In this document: positions 1 through 8,288 of the stretch, one piece after another
Layout: each line of letters begins with the position of its first letter
Position numbering within the stretch: the first letter of the stretch is position 1
Origin: Bradyrhizobium sp. AUGA SZCCT0283
GTDB lineage: Bacteria > Pseudomonadota > Alphaproteobacteria > Rhizobiales > Xanthobacteraceae
NCBI RefSeq assembly: GCF_018130385.1
Contig: NZ_JAFCLU010000036.1
Span: 1 to 60,804 of the forward strand
Direction: 5' to 3'
DNA length: 60,804 nucleotides
Position numbers and translations under genes: made by a program
Notes under the pieces: model-generated
What the model saw: the letters and a program-made list of their open reading frames with translations, nothing else
Told to the model about the DNA's origin: nothing
Databases searched by the model: none

Positions 1-330
1 AAGCAGAGAACCACCAGACCAGAAAAGTAGCGCGAACCATGGCGTTTCGGCTTGAAGTCGGCGACCTTGAACCGATTCGGATCGGCCGCCAATACTGCAA
101 ACTCACCGGCGACGGCAGTTAAGCATCCTCACCGCACCTCATGGCGTCCAGGCGCCGTCGCCACGACTGCAATTCACTTCAAGCGCAAACCTTCACTCAT
201 CCAGTTTCTTGCTCAGTTCAGGATCGAGCTTGTTCCGGTGTCGACAGACTGCGGCTCGCTCTCAAAGTCTGAGAGATCATCGCGTCGGCAAGATGCCAGC
301 GGCGGCTCAATCGGCTTCTGAACGCGCCGA
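1..330. other. No convincing gene
   Basis: Open frames here are short and lack recognisable domains. A 27-codon frame opens at 39 but resembles nothing I know. The stretch is probably the 3' flank of the kinase gene that ends at 331. Confidence 0.5.
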
Positions 331-2805
331 TCAATCTGCGTTCTTTCTCCAGCGCGCCAAGGCCGCGGCGAGTTCGGTGCTGGACAATGGCCGGGGTAGT
401 ACCTCGGATATTCCTGCTTCAGCCAGCGCGTCGACGCTTATATCGATCGTGGACCCTGTGGCGAGGATCAGGGGCTGCCGTGGCGCAATCTCGTGTAGCG
501 TGCGCGCCAGATAGAGGCCGCCTTGGGTATGCGATGGGTGGCTGACCAGGATGATATCGAACCGGCCGGGCGTCGAACTGCACGCCGCGAGCGCGTCTGC
601 CAGGCGCTGGAATCCGACGGGCTCGTATCCAAGCGCCGCCAGCATCTCCTCGTCCCGTAGCAACCGCTCCTGTTCACTCTCGACGACCAGTACCGTTTCG
701 CCATGCCCCAGGGGCAGCATTGCCGCCCCGGCCACCCCGGTGCCGCCTGCCCTCGTCGCGGGCAGCCATACTTCGAAGCGACTTCCGTGTTCTGGTTGGC
801 TCTGCACATTCATCGCGCCCTCATGGTCACGAACGATCTCGCGCACGGTTGCGAGGCCCAGTCCTGTTCCCGCCAAACGGGTCGTAAAGAACGGCTCGAA
901 CAATCGTTGCGCCACGCTTTCGTCGAAGCCGCGGCCAGTATCTTTGACAGCCAAGCACACATAGCGACCCGGCGTGAGCTCATCATGGCTTAACGACAAG
1001 AAAGCGGGCACGTCTCGTTGCTCGGCGGTTACACGGATACATCCGCTTCCCTGCATCGCCTGGGCCGCGTTGGTGCATAGATTGAGGATGATCTGCTGCA
1101 GTTGCGCGGGTTCGCCGGACACGGTGACATCCGCCGCGACATCTTCAATGATGAGCTTGATTTCGGCGGGGAGCGAGGCGTGTAGCATCGAAGCTGACTC
1201 CTCGAACAAGGTGCGCACCTGCACCGGCCGGATACGCGCGTCGCGCCGCCGCCCGAACGTAAGAATATTGTCGACCAGATCCCGGCCACGCTCAGCAGCT
1301 CGCCGTATCTCGTCGACATGTAGCGCCAGTTTGGTCCCAGGCGTGAGTAGTGGCTCGACCATCTCCGAAAAGCCGAGGATTGCGGCGATTATATTGTTGA
1401 AGTTGTGCGCTATGCCGCTGGCCAGCGATCCAATCATCTGCATGCGGCGCGCTCGTTCCAGCCGCGTCGTAAGTCTCGCTCGATCGCGCTCGAGGAACTC
1501 GCGCTCAATGGAATTAGATACCGCGTCGCCCGCGAGCCGCAGGACGGGCGGCGGAAAGACTCTGTCCCATCCTGGACGGACGGCGTCGAAGGTGTCGAAC
1601 CCCATGATGCCTCGCACACAGTCTTGCTGGATTAGCGGGACGCAGACCCAGCCGCGCACGCCGGCCGCCGAGAGCGCGTTCTTAAGGTTTCCGGACGGCA
1701 AGGCTTCGACATCGGGGACGGTGATGATGTCCGGCCCGGTTGCGCCCAGCTGTGCCGATAGTGCCAGTACCTGATCTGGCCATCCGGCCGAATAGGATGC
1801 TCCATCGGCGCACCATGTATGCACGCGGGCCGGGACTTGATCGAGCACCACGTAGGCGCGTTCAAAGGCGATCGCCCGGCCAAGCTCGCCGAGGACTTGG
1901 TGTAGCCGCGCCCCCGCTTTGGCCGGGGGACAATTGATCAGTCGTGTCGAGCTCTGAGCAATGACATGCTCGAACACCGCTCGCCGCGCCAACGCTAGAG
2001 CCCGACCGCGCAGTAACAGGCCCAGGTTCGCGAGAAGAGCAAGCAACAGTACTGACACGAGGTACAACCACAGCCGAGACCGCTGCACTTTTGCTTCGAC
2101 AATCGCCTGGTGCCTTGCGAACAAAGCGCGGGTATCCTGAAGCGCCGGCTGGCTCGGCAGGTCGAGGATGGTCTTAAGCGTTGCATCGATTGCAGGCAGA
2201 AGATCATGCAGCAGGCGAGCGTGCGCGAGTAACGCCCGGGCCGCCTCCGCGTCCGGACCGAGGCTGGGCGCTTGCGCCGCAAAGCGGTCGATGCGCTCCT
2301 TCAGCGCGTTGACCGCGTCCGCTGATGTGTCGCGCCTGAGATTCAGAAGCGCCGCGGCTATCGCGCCGGTTGCAGGTGCAAGCCGCGAGTCCTCGGCGCC
2401 AAACATCGGTCCTGTGCTTAAGAGACCGACATAGGACAGCGAATTCTGCAGGAGCGCGTTGCTGCTCTTGAACCGCTCGGTCAGTTCCTCCTGTTGCGCG
2501 GCCATTGCAGCCAAGCGATCGAGCGGTCCAGTATTGAGCCGCTCCGTTTGCGCATAGGAACGAAGTCGGGCCAGTGCATCCTGGATCGCTTCAACGGACT
2601 TGACGAGGGTATCATAGTTACGAAGCAGACCTGCACGCGCTTGCACGACGTCACGCTGAAGCGAGGCCTCGGCAAGGGCGAAATCGTCGAAGGCCTTGAG
2701 CGTCATTTCATACGCCGGCGCTTTCGTACCTCCTCCGCCCAGCAGGAGCCAGGTGAGCAACGCCAGCAGGAGGAGAATCCCGAGCGCAACCGGCCAGATC
2801 CTCAT
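331..2805 (-). CDS. VirA-like hybrid sensor histidine kinase with degenerate receiver
   Basis: Inner-membrane sensor kinase of 824 residues. Seen: an N-terminal membrane segment (residues 5-23), a long all-helical periplasmic region (about 30-240), a second membrane segment (about 245-265), a GAF-like region (about 285-435), the H-box GSLASGIAHNFNN with the phospho-accepting His near 467, an HATPase domain with GTGLGLATVREIV, and a C-terminal receiver-like domain. The receiver has Ser where the phospho-accepting Asp should be (DIILVSHPSH) and lacks the usual acidic pair after its first strand, so it probably cannot be phosphorylated. The architecture and H-box match the VirA family. The start overlaps the stop of the upstream cytochrome peroxidase gene by 4 bp (ATGA), so the two are translationally coupled. 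The likely partner is the divergent response regulator at 3818. The signal sensed is unknown. Confidence 0.85.
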   Translation of the reverse strand: MRIWPVALGILLLLALLTWLLLGGGGTKAPAYEMTLKAFDDFALAEASLQRDVVQARAGLLRNYDTLVKSVEAIQDALARLRSYAQTERLNTGPLDRLAAMAAQQEELTERFKSSNALLQNSLSYVGLLSTGPMFGAEDSRLAPATGAIAAALLNLRRDTSADAVNALKERIDRFAAQAPSLGPDAEAARALLAHARLLHDLLPAIDATLKTILDLPSQPALQDTRALFARHQAIVEAKVQRSRLWLYLVSVLLLALLANLGLLLRGRALALARRAVFEHVIAQSSTRLINCPPAKAGARLHQVLGELGRAIAFERAYVVLDQVPARVHTWCADGASYSAGWPDQVLALSAQLGATGPDIITVPDVEALPSGNLKNALSAAGVRGWVCVPLIQQDCVRGIMGFDTFDAVRPGWDRVFPPPVLRLAGDAVSNSIEREFLERDRARLTTRLERARRMQMIGSLASGIAHNFNNIIAAILGFSEMVEPLLTPGTKLALHVDEIRRAAERGRDLVDNILTFGRRRDARIRPVQVRTLFEESASMLHASLPAEIKLIIEDVAADVTVSGEPAQLQQIILNLCTNAAQAMQGSGCIRVTAEQRDVPAFLSLSHDELTPGRYVCLAVKDTGRGFDESVAQRLFEPFFTTRLAGTGLGLATVREIVRDHEGAMNVQSQPEHGSRFEVWLPATRAGGTGVAGAAMLPLGHGETVLVVESEQERLLRDEEMLAALGYEPVGFQRLADALAACSSTPGRFDIILVSHPSHTQGGLYLARTLHEIAPRQPLILATGSTIDISVDALAEAGISEVLPRPLSSTELAAALARWRKNAD

Positions 2806-3797
2806 GGGATCGTTCCGCCTGCGCGCGATGTGGCCGTGGCAGGTCCGACTATTTTATCCCGGTAAGCGCCGGTGAGCGTCTGGAGAAAGGCGACGATAGC
2901 GGTGATTTGCTGATCGGTCAGTTCGCGGTCAAGCTGAGCAATGCCCATGGCCTTGACCGCCTCCGGCAGCGTCGGCGCGCTGCCGTCGTGGAAATAGGGT
3001 GCCGTAGTCGCCACGTTGCGCAAGCTCGGAACACGTAACAACTGCGGCTCAGTAGAACCGAGCGGATGAAAGATATCGTGCCGTTGAAAGAGATTGCCAC
3101 CCACGTTGGCGCCTTGATGACAGGAGATGCAGCCGAGCGACTTAAATAGCTGATAACCGGCGAGTTCCTCCGGAGTGATTGCACTGGAATCGCCCGCAAG
3201 CCAACGGTCGAACCGGCTACCAGGCGTCACGAGCGAGCGCTCGTAGGTTGCGATTGCATCCAGAAGGGCTACGACGTCTGGCTCCCGCCCATACGCATCG
3301 CGGAATTGTTTCACCATTTCGGGATCGGCGCGCAGCTTTTTCACCACTTCGTCCGCGCTTGAGCCCATGATTGCGGGGTTGCGAAGAATTTGTTCGGCCC
3401 CCTCTTCGAGCGAGCGGTAATTTCCCTCCCAGTTCAGACGAAAATTCAAGCCTGCATTGAACACCGTCGGCGTGTTTAGCGGAAGTAGTTGCCCGTTGAG
3501 CGTGACGTCGTGGCGGTTGGCGCTGGCACCGTTCGTTCGTATGTCGTGGCACGACGAACAATCGTGTGTGTTATCGCGAGACAAACGTCGGTCGTTAAAC
3601 AAACGTTCCCCAAGGACCACCCGCTGCGGGTCTTGGGTGAGCGTGGCCGGGAGAGGTGTGATCGGCTCCGAGCCGACGCGAACCTCAAGAGTAAGTGATT
3701 GCGCGGCCATCGGTGAGGCGGCACCAAACCAGACGAACACCAGCAGAATGCATGCTATCCTACTGGAACCTCCGGGCGCGAATGCCGACCGTAGCAT
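2802..3797 (-). CDS. Diheme cytochrome c peroxidase (MauG/CcpA family)
   Basis: Periplasmic diheme protein of the bacterial cytochrome c peroxidase/MauG family, which reduces H2O2 or performs related high-valent iron chemistry with c-type electron donors. Two heme-binding motifs are visible, CSSCH (about residue 80) and CISCH (about 225), with the family sequence NTPTVFNAG between them and a hydrophobic signal peptide ending in MAAQ. An upstream in-frame ATG at 3836 exists, but the start at 3797 gives a better signal peptide and avoids overlap with the divergent response regulator. Cotranscribed with the sensor kinase downstream (4-bp overlap). Whether it is a true peroxidase or a MauG-like modifying enzyme cannot be told from sequence alone. 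Confidence 0.87.
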   Translation of the reverse strand: MLRSAFAPGGSSRIACILLVFVWFGAASPMAAQSLTLEVRVGSEPITPLPATLTQDPQRVVLGERLFNDRRLSRDNTHDCSSCHDIRTNGASANRHDVTLNGQLLPLNTPTVFNAGLNFRLNWEGNYRSLEEGAEQILRNPAIMGSSADEVVKKLRADPEMVKQFRDAYGREPDVVALLDAIATYERSLVTPGSRFDRWLAGDSSAITPEELAGYQLFKSLGCISCHQGANVGGNLFQRHDIFHPLGSTEPQLLRVPSLRNVATTAPYFHDGSAPTLPEAVKAMGIAQLDRELTDQQITAIVAFLQTLTGAYRDKIVGPATATSRAGGTIP

Positions 3798-3817
3798 CAA
3801 TGCGGGAGCCGAACGGC

Positions 3818-4579
3818 ATGGGCGAACCATCGTCACATACCCCGAGCGTTAGCGAGAGCGATCATCAGGTGTGCGTCCTCGTCGTGGAGGATGATCCCGC
3901 CTTGCAGCGGATGATCCTAAACTATTTTGTGGAGAATAACATCCGCACTCTCTTGGCGTCCGGCCGCCAGGAAATGTTCCGTCAATTTGGCAGCAGGGAC
4001 GTGAACCTGGTGATCCTCGATCTTCGGCTCGGTCGGGAAGACGGCCTCGATCTGCTAAGAGAAGTCCGGTCGAACTCCGACGTGCCGGTCATCATCATTA
4101 CCGGTCACCGCCGCGACGAAATCGATCGCGTCATCGGGCTTGAACTGGGCGCCGACGACTATCTGACCAAACCGTTCAATCTGCGTGAATTGCTCGCGCG
4201 TGTGCGCGCCGTGCTGCGCCGGTTCGATGTCGGACACGTCGCGCCGGCACGAGATCCCGAGCGCGGCCGGTTCCGATTTTCCGGCTGGCATCTCGACGGC
4301 AAGGCCCGGCGGCTCACCGATCCGACCGGCACTCCGGTCGCATTGACGAAAGGTGAGTACGCGCTCTTGCTCGCTTTTCTCGAAGCGCCGCAGCGCCCGC
4401 TTAGCCGCGAGCACTTGTTGCAAGCCACGCGCCTGCATGAAGACGTCTTCGACCGCAGTATCGACGTGCAAATTCTTCGCCTCCGACGTAAGCTCGAACG
4501 CGATCCGAGCGCGCCGCGCATCATTCAAACCGAGCGCGGCGTCGGATACGTGTTCGCCGTTCCGGTCGAGCGAGTTTGA
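3818..4579 (+). CDS. OmpR/VirG-type response regulator
   Basis: DNA-binding response regulator of about 253 residues. The receiver domain has the acidic pair (VVEDD), the phospho-accepting Asp in LVILDLRLG and the conserved Lys in ADDYLTKPFNL. A winged-helix OmpR/PhoB output domain follows, ending in the typical ERGVGYVF. I chose ATG 3818 because GGGAG lies about 10 bases upstream; ATG 3800 and further upstream starts would overlap the divergent peroxidase gene. The gene is head-to-head with the peroxidase/kinase operon, with a gap of about 20 bp, so promoters for both directions must lie inside coding sequence. It is the probable partner of the VirA-like kinase. Confidence 0.9.
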   Translation: MGEPSSHTPSVSESDHQVCVLVVEDDPALQRMILNYFVENNIRTLLASGRQEMFRQFGSRDVNLVILDLRLGREDGLDLLREVRSNSDVPVIIITGHRRDEIDRVIGLELGADDYLTKPFNLRELLARVRAVLRRFDVGHVAPARDPERGRFRFSGWHLDGKARRLTDPTGTPVALTKGEYALLLAFLEAPQRPLSREHLLQATRLHEDVFDRSIDVQILRLRRKLERDPSAPRIIQTERGVGYVFAVPVERV

Positions 4580-4676
4580 CAGGGGCTCCTCGCCGGGGAC
4601 CGATTTCACCGCCACTTTTGTATTGCGAAGTCTGGTCCCATGCGGTCTGGCTCTATGGCGGAATTGGAGCGCTGCT

Positions 4677-6131
4677 TCAACGCTCGCGCAACGTCTCCTG
4701 TCGGTAGCGGATCAGCGGCGACAAAAGATAGCTCAGGATCGTGCGCGATCCCGTCTTGATTTCCGCCGTTACAGCCATGCCGGGTGATAGGGTGACCATC
4801 CGGTCGTCGATCTGCATCTTGGTGTGGTCGAACGAAATGCGCGCACTGTAGTTCAGCTCCTGGCCCTTCGGTTCGCTGGTATCGTTCTGGGTTCCAAGTC
4901 GGCGGTTACTAGAGCGATCTTGTTGCTGGTCACGGACGATGGCGTCCTGCGAGACGCTAAGCACCTCGCCGTGCAGGAGGCCGTAGCGGGTGAAATTGAA
5001 GGTGTCGATCTTGATCTCGGCTTCTTGCCCGGGATGGACAAAACCTATATCGCGGTTTGACACCATAGCCTCAATTTCCAACCGGCTGTCACTCGGTACG
5101 ATGACCAGCAGGGACTGCGCAGCTGTCACAACGCCGCCGACCGTGTGGATCGCGAGTTGCTGCACCACGCCATCTACCGGAGCAGTTAACTGCTGAAGCC
5201 TAGCCTTCTGCTCGGCCTTGATCAGATCCTGCGTTAGCCCATTCGCCTTTTGCTCGGCCTTGGCGAGTTCGTCGGAAATCGTGCGGCTGTATTCTGCCAT
5301 CGCCTGCCCGCGCGTTTCGCGAATCGCGGCCACGGCCGCCTCCGCTTCGTGCAGATGGCTCTTCTGAACACTGAGTTCCTCTTGTTGCTCAACCAGCAAT
5401 TGGAGGATCTCGAAATAGGTGAGCTTCGAGCTCAGCTCCTTTTCCATGAGCGTCTTGCGAATATCGACGCGCTGCTGGACGACGGGAATCATCGCAGCGA
5501 GCTTATGGATGGTGGCCGCGGTCGTGGCCTGCTCGGCTTCCTTCTGCGCCTGCTGACGCGCGAGCGCGGCGATCTTGGCGCGGTGTTCGGTCACCTGGCT
5601 GAGCAAAAGCTGACGCTGGGTGCTAATCAGTATCGGGTCTGCACCGGCCGGCGGCGTGAAGTCGGCCACACGATTGTCTTCGTCAGAGAGTGCCGCGCGT
5701 AGCCGCGCGATGTTGAGCTGCTCGGCGAGCAGGTCGTTGTGCAGGTGGTCACGTTCTGCCGCGTTTACGGTGGGATCGAGTTCAATCAGAAGGTCGCCGG
5801 CCTTGACCGTCTGGCCGTCCTGTACTCGGATGGAGCGCACCACGCCGGTCTCGAACGGTTGGACAACTTTGGTGCGACCGCTCGGCACGATCTTTCCAGT
5901 TGACGACGCAACGATGTCGATGGTGCCCCACCAGGCCCAGCCCAGCGCCGCGCAGAACAGCAGGATGATGGTTGCAATGATTGTACGGCCGATCGGCGAC
6001 GGCGGCGTTTCCACAATTTCCAGCGCCGCCGGCAGGAACGCCAGTTCCTCGCGACGCCTCTGTGGCGGACGCCGAAACGGGATAACGCCTTGCGCAGGTT
6101 CGGTGGGTACCGCTGCATTAGCCGACTTCAT
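4677..6131 (-). CDS. HlyD-family type I secretion adaptor
   Basis: Periplasmic membrane-fusion protein that links the inner-membrane ABC exporter to a TolC-like outer-membrane channel. Seen: a cytoplasmic N-tail, one membrane segment (IIATIILLFCAALGWAWWG), a biotinyl-lipoyl-like half (VVRSIRVQDGQTVKAGDLL), a long coiled coil, and the C-terminal HlyD beta-domain with AVTAEIKTGSRTILSYLLSP. The start at 6131 has an excellent ribosome site (GGGAGG), while the longer frame opens inside the ABC gene. It overlaps the ABC exporter by 14 bp. No TolC homologue is in the window, so the outer-membrane partner must be elsewhere. Confidence 0.92.
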   Translation of the reverse strand: MKSANAAVPTEPAQGVIPFRRPPQRRREELAFLPAALEIVETPPSPIGRTIIATIILLFCAALGWAWWGTIDIVASSTGKIVPSGRTKVVQPFETGVVRSIRVQDGQTVKAGDLLIELDPTVNAAERDHLHNDLLAEQLNIARLRAALSDEDNRVADFTPPAGADPILISTQRQLLLSQVTEHRAKIAALARQQAQKEAEQATTAATIHKLAAMIPVVQQRVDIRKTLMEKELSSKLTYFEILQLLVEQQEELSVQKSHLHEAEAAVAAIRETRGQAMAEYSRTISDELAKAEQKANGLTQDLIKAEQKARLQQLTAPVDGVVQQLAIHTVGGVVTAAQSLLVIVPSDSRLEIEAMVSNRDIGFVHPGQEAEIKIDTFNFTRYGLLHGEVLSVSQDAIVRDQQQDRSSNRRLGTQNDTSEPKGQELNYSARISFDHTKMQIDDRMVTLSPGMAVTAEIKTGSRTILSYLLSPLIRYRQETLRER

Positions 6132-8262
6132 GGATCCCTCCCGCCTGCAATCGATGCAATGACGCATATCTCCCGCCGGTCTTGATCAGGGCGTCATGGG
6201 TGCCATCCTCGACGAGGCGGCCGCGATCGAGCGTGACGATGCGATCTGCCGCCCGGACCGTCGAGAGCCGGTGCGCGATGATCAGCACCGTCCGTCCCTT
6301 GGCGATATCAATCATGTTCTGCTGAATGATGCGTTCGCTTTCGTAGTCGAGCGCGCTTGTCGCCTCGTCGAAAATCAGGATGCGCGGATCGGTGACAAGC
6401 GCCCGCGCGATGGCGATGCGCTGGCGCTGGCCGCCCGACAGTGTGGAGCCGCGCTCGCCAACCACGGTGTCGTAGCCCTCGGCGAGTTCGAGGATGAACT
6501 CGTGCGCTCCCGCAAGGCTCGCCGCCGCAATGATGCGCTCCATCGGCATAGCCGGATCGGCGAGTGCGATATTGTCGCGCACCGAGCGGTTGAACAATAC
6601 GTTCTCCTGCAGGACGACGCCAATCTGGCGCCGGAGCCAAGCCGGATCAGCCATGGCGAGATCCATGCCGTCCACCAGCACGCGGCCGCGCTCCGGGACG
6701 TAGAGGCGCTGCACGAGCTTCGCGAACGTGCTCTTGCCTGACCCCGAGGGGCCGACGATGCCGACCGTCTGTCCGGCCGGCACTTCGAAGCTGACATCGC
6801 TCAGGACCTCCTGTCCATCGATGCGGTAGCGAAACGTGACGTGATCGAACTTGATGTCGCCGCGGATCGCAGGCAGCCGCGCCCGCCCTGCCGCGTAGGT
6901 TGGCTCGGCGGTGGTGTTGAGGATGTCGCCCAGCCGCGCGACCGACAGGCGCGCCTGATGAAAGTCCTGCCAGATCTGCGCCAGACGAAGCACCGGCGCA
7001 CTCACCCGCCCGGCCAGGATATTGAAGGCGACGAGTTCGCCGACCGACAGACTGCCGTCGATGACCAGCTTGGCACCGAAATAGAGGATGCTCGCCGTGA
7101 CGACCTTGCTGATGAGCTGAACCGCCTGGCTCGCACTGTTGCCGAGGCTCAGGACCCGAAAGCTCGCGGCCACGTAGCCCGCGAGTTGCTCCTCCCAGCG
7201 GCGCTGCATCTGCGGCTCGACCGCCATCGCCTTGAGCGTTTCGATCCCGGTCACGCTCTCGACCAGAAAGGCCTGATTTTCAGCGCCGCGCTGGAACTTC
7301 TCGTCCAGACGCCGGCGAAACAGCGGAGTCGCTCCGGCCGAGATCACGACATAGAACGGGAAAGAACCGACGACGATCCCGGCCAGCAGCGGCGAATAGA
7401 AGAACATCACCGCCAGGAACACAAAGGTGAAGCACAGGTCGATTACGAGGGTCAGGGCCGAACTGGTGAGAAAATTGCGGATGTTTTCCAATTCACGCAC
7501 CCGTGCCACCGAGTCGCCGACGCGCCGCGACTGGAAATAGGCCATCGGCAAGGCCAGCAGGTGGTGAAACAGGCGCGCACCAAGTTCGACGTCGATGCGG
7601 TTGGTGGTGTGCGAGAACAGATAGGTACGCAGGATTCCCAGCGCGGTCTCGAAGACCGAGATCGCTACCAGTCCGAGGACTAGGACGTCGAGCGTGCTCA
7701 AGGAGCGGTGCACCAGCACTTTGTCGATGACCACCTGGAAGAACAGCGGCGAGACGAGACCGAACATCTGCAGGAAGAAGGATGCGAGCAGCACCTCGCT
7801 GAGCAGGTTGCGGTATTTGTGGATCGCTCCCAGAAACCAGGTGATGTCGAACCGGCGGGTGATATCAGACAATCCGGCCCGGCGTGTCATCAGGATCAGC
7901 CCGCCGTCCCACACCGCGGTCAACTCCTCCCGTGTCATCAGGACCGGCCGGAGCGCCAGCGGTGACTGGACGAGAACCTTGTCTTCCGCGGCCTTGGCGA
8001 CCAGCAGGAAGCCGCCATCATTGAGCGCCGCGATGGCCGGCAGAGGTGTGCGGGCGAGGCGCGACCAGTCGGTTCGACAGGTGCGCGCCTTGAGCCCGAG
8101 ATCCCTGGCGCACCGGAGCATTTCCGGTGCGCCTATCTTGTCGGTGCCCAGCCGATGCCGGATCTGTCCGGCATCGGCGGCAACGCCCTGGAGATGCAGC
8201 AGCGTCACGAGTACTTCGAGACCGGGATCGGTTGGTCTCGCAGGATGGGTTTCGATGCTCAT
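6118..8262 (-). CDS. Type I secretion ABC exporter (HlyB/PrtD-like)
   Basis: 714-residue inner-membrane permease-ATPase. The N-terminal 120 residues are a C39-peptidase-like domain without the catalytic Cys, as in HlyB, so it recognises rather than cleaves its substrate. A six-helix ABC membrane domain (about 155-430) follows, then a nucleotide-binding domain with Walker A GPSGSGKST, signature LSGGQRQRIAIARAL, Walker B ILIFDEATSALD and the switch His in IIAHRLSTV. It lies directly downstream of the RTX gene (26-bp gap) and overlaps the HlyD adaptor, forming one substrate-transporter operon. Confidence 0.94.
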   Translation of the reverse strand: MSIETHPARPTDPGLEVLVTLLHLQGVAADAGQIRHRLGTDKIGAPEMLRCARDLGLKARTCRTDWSRLARTPLPAIAALNDGGFLLVAKAAEDKVLVQSPLALRPVLMTREELTAVWDGGLILMTRRAGLSDITRRFDITWFLGAIHKYRNLLSEVLLASFFLQMFGLVSPLFFQVVIDKVLVHRSLSTLDVLVLGLVAISVFETALGILRTYLFSHTTNRIDVELGARLFHHLLALPMAYFQSRRVGDSVARVRELENIRNFLTSSALTLVIDLCFTFVFLAVMFFYSPLLAGIVVGSFPFYVVISAGATPLFRRRLDEKFQRGAENQAFLVESVTGIETLKAMAVEPQMQRRWEEQLAGYVAASFRVLSLGNSASQAVQLISKVVTASILYFGAKLVIDGSLSVGELVAFNILAGRVSAPVLRLAQIWQDFHQARLSVARLGDILNTTAEPTYAAGRARLPAIRGDIKFDHVTFRYRIDGQEVLSDVSFEVPAGQTVGIVGPSGSGKSTFAKLVQRLYVPERGRVLVDGMDLAMADPAWLRRQIGVVLQENVLFNRSVRDNIALADPAMPMERIIAAASLAGAHEFILELAEGYDTVVGERGSTLSGGQRQRIAIARALVTDPRILIFDEATSALDYESERIIQQNMIDIAKGRTVLIIAHRLSTVRAADRIVTLDRGRLVEDGTHDALIKTGGRYASLHRLQAGGIHEVG

Positions 8263-8288
8263 CGGTGTTCTCCAGGAGCGACGTTGCG

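Noticed and set aside
974..1774. 266-codon plus-strand frame
   Set aside because: Antisense to the sensor kinase and low in complexity (Ser/Arg-rich).
6841..7683. 280-codon plus-strand frame
   Set aside because: Shadow of the ABC exporter gene.
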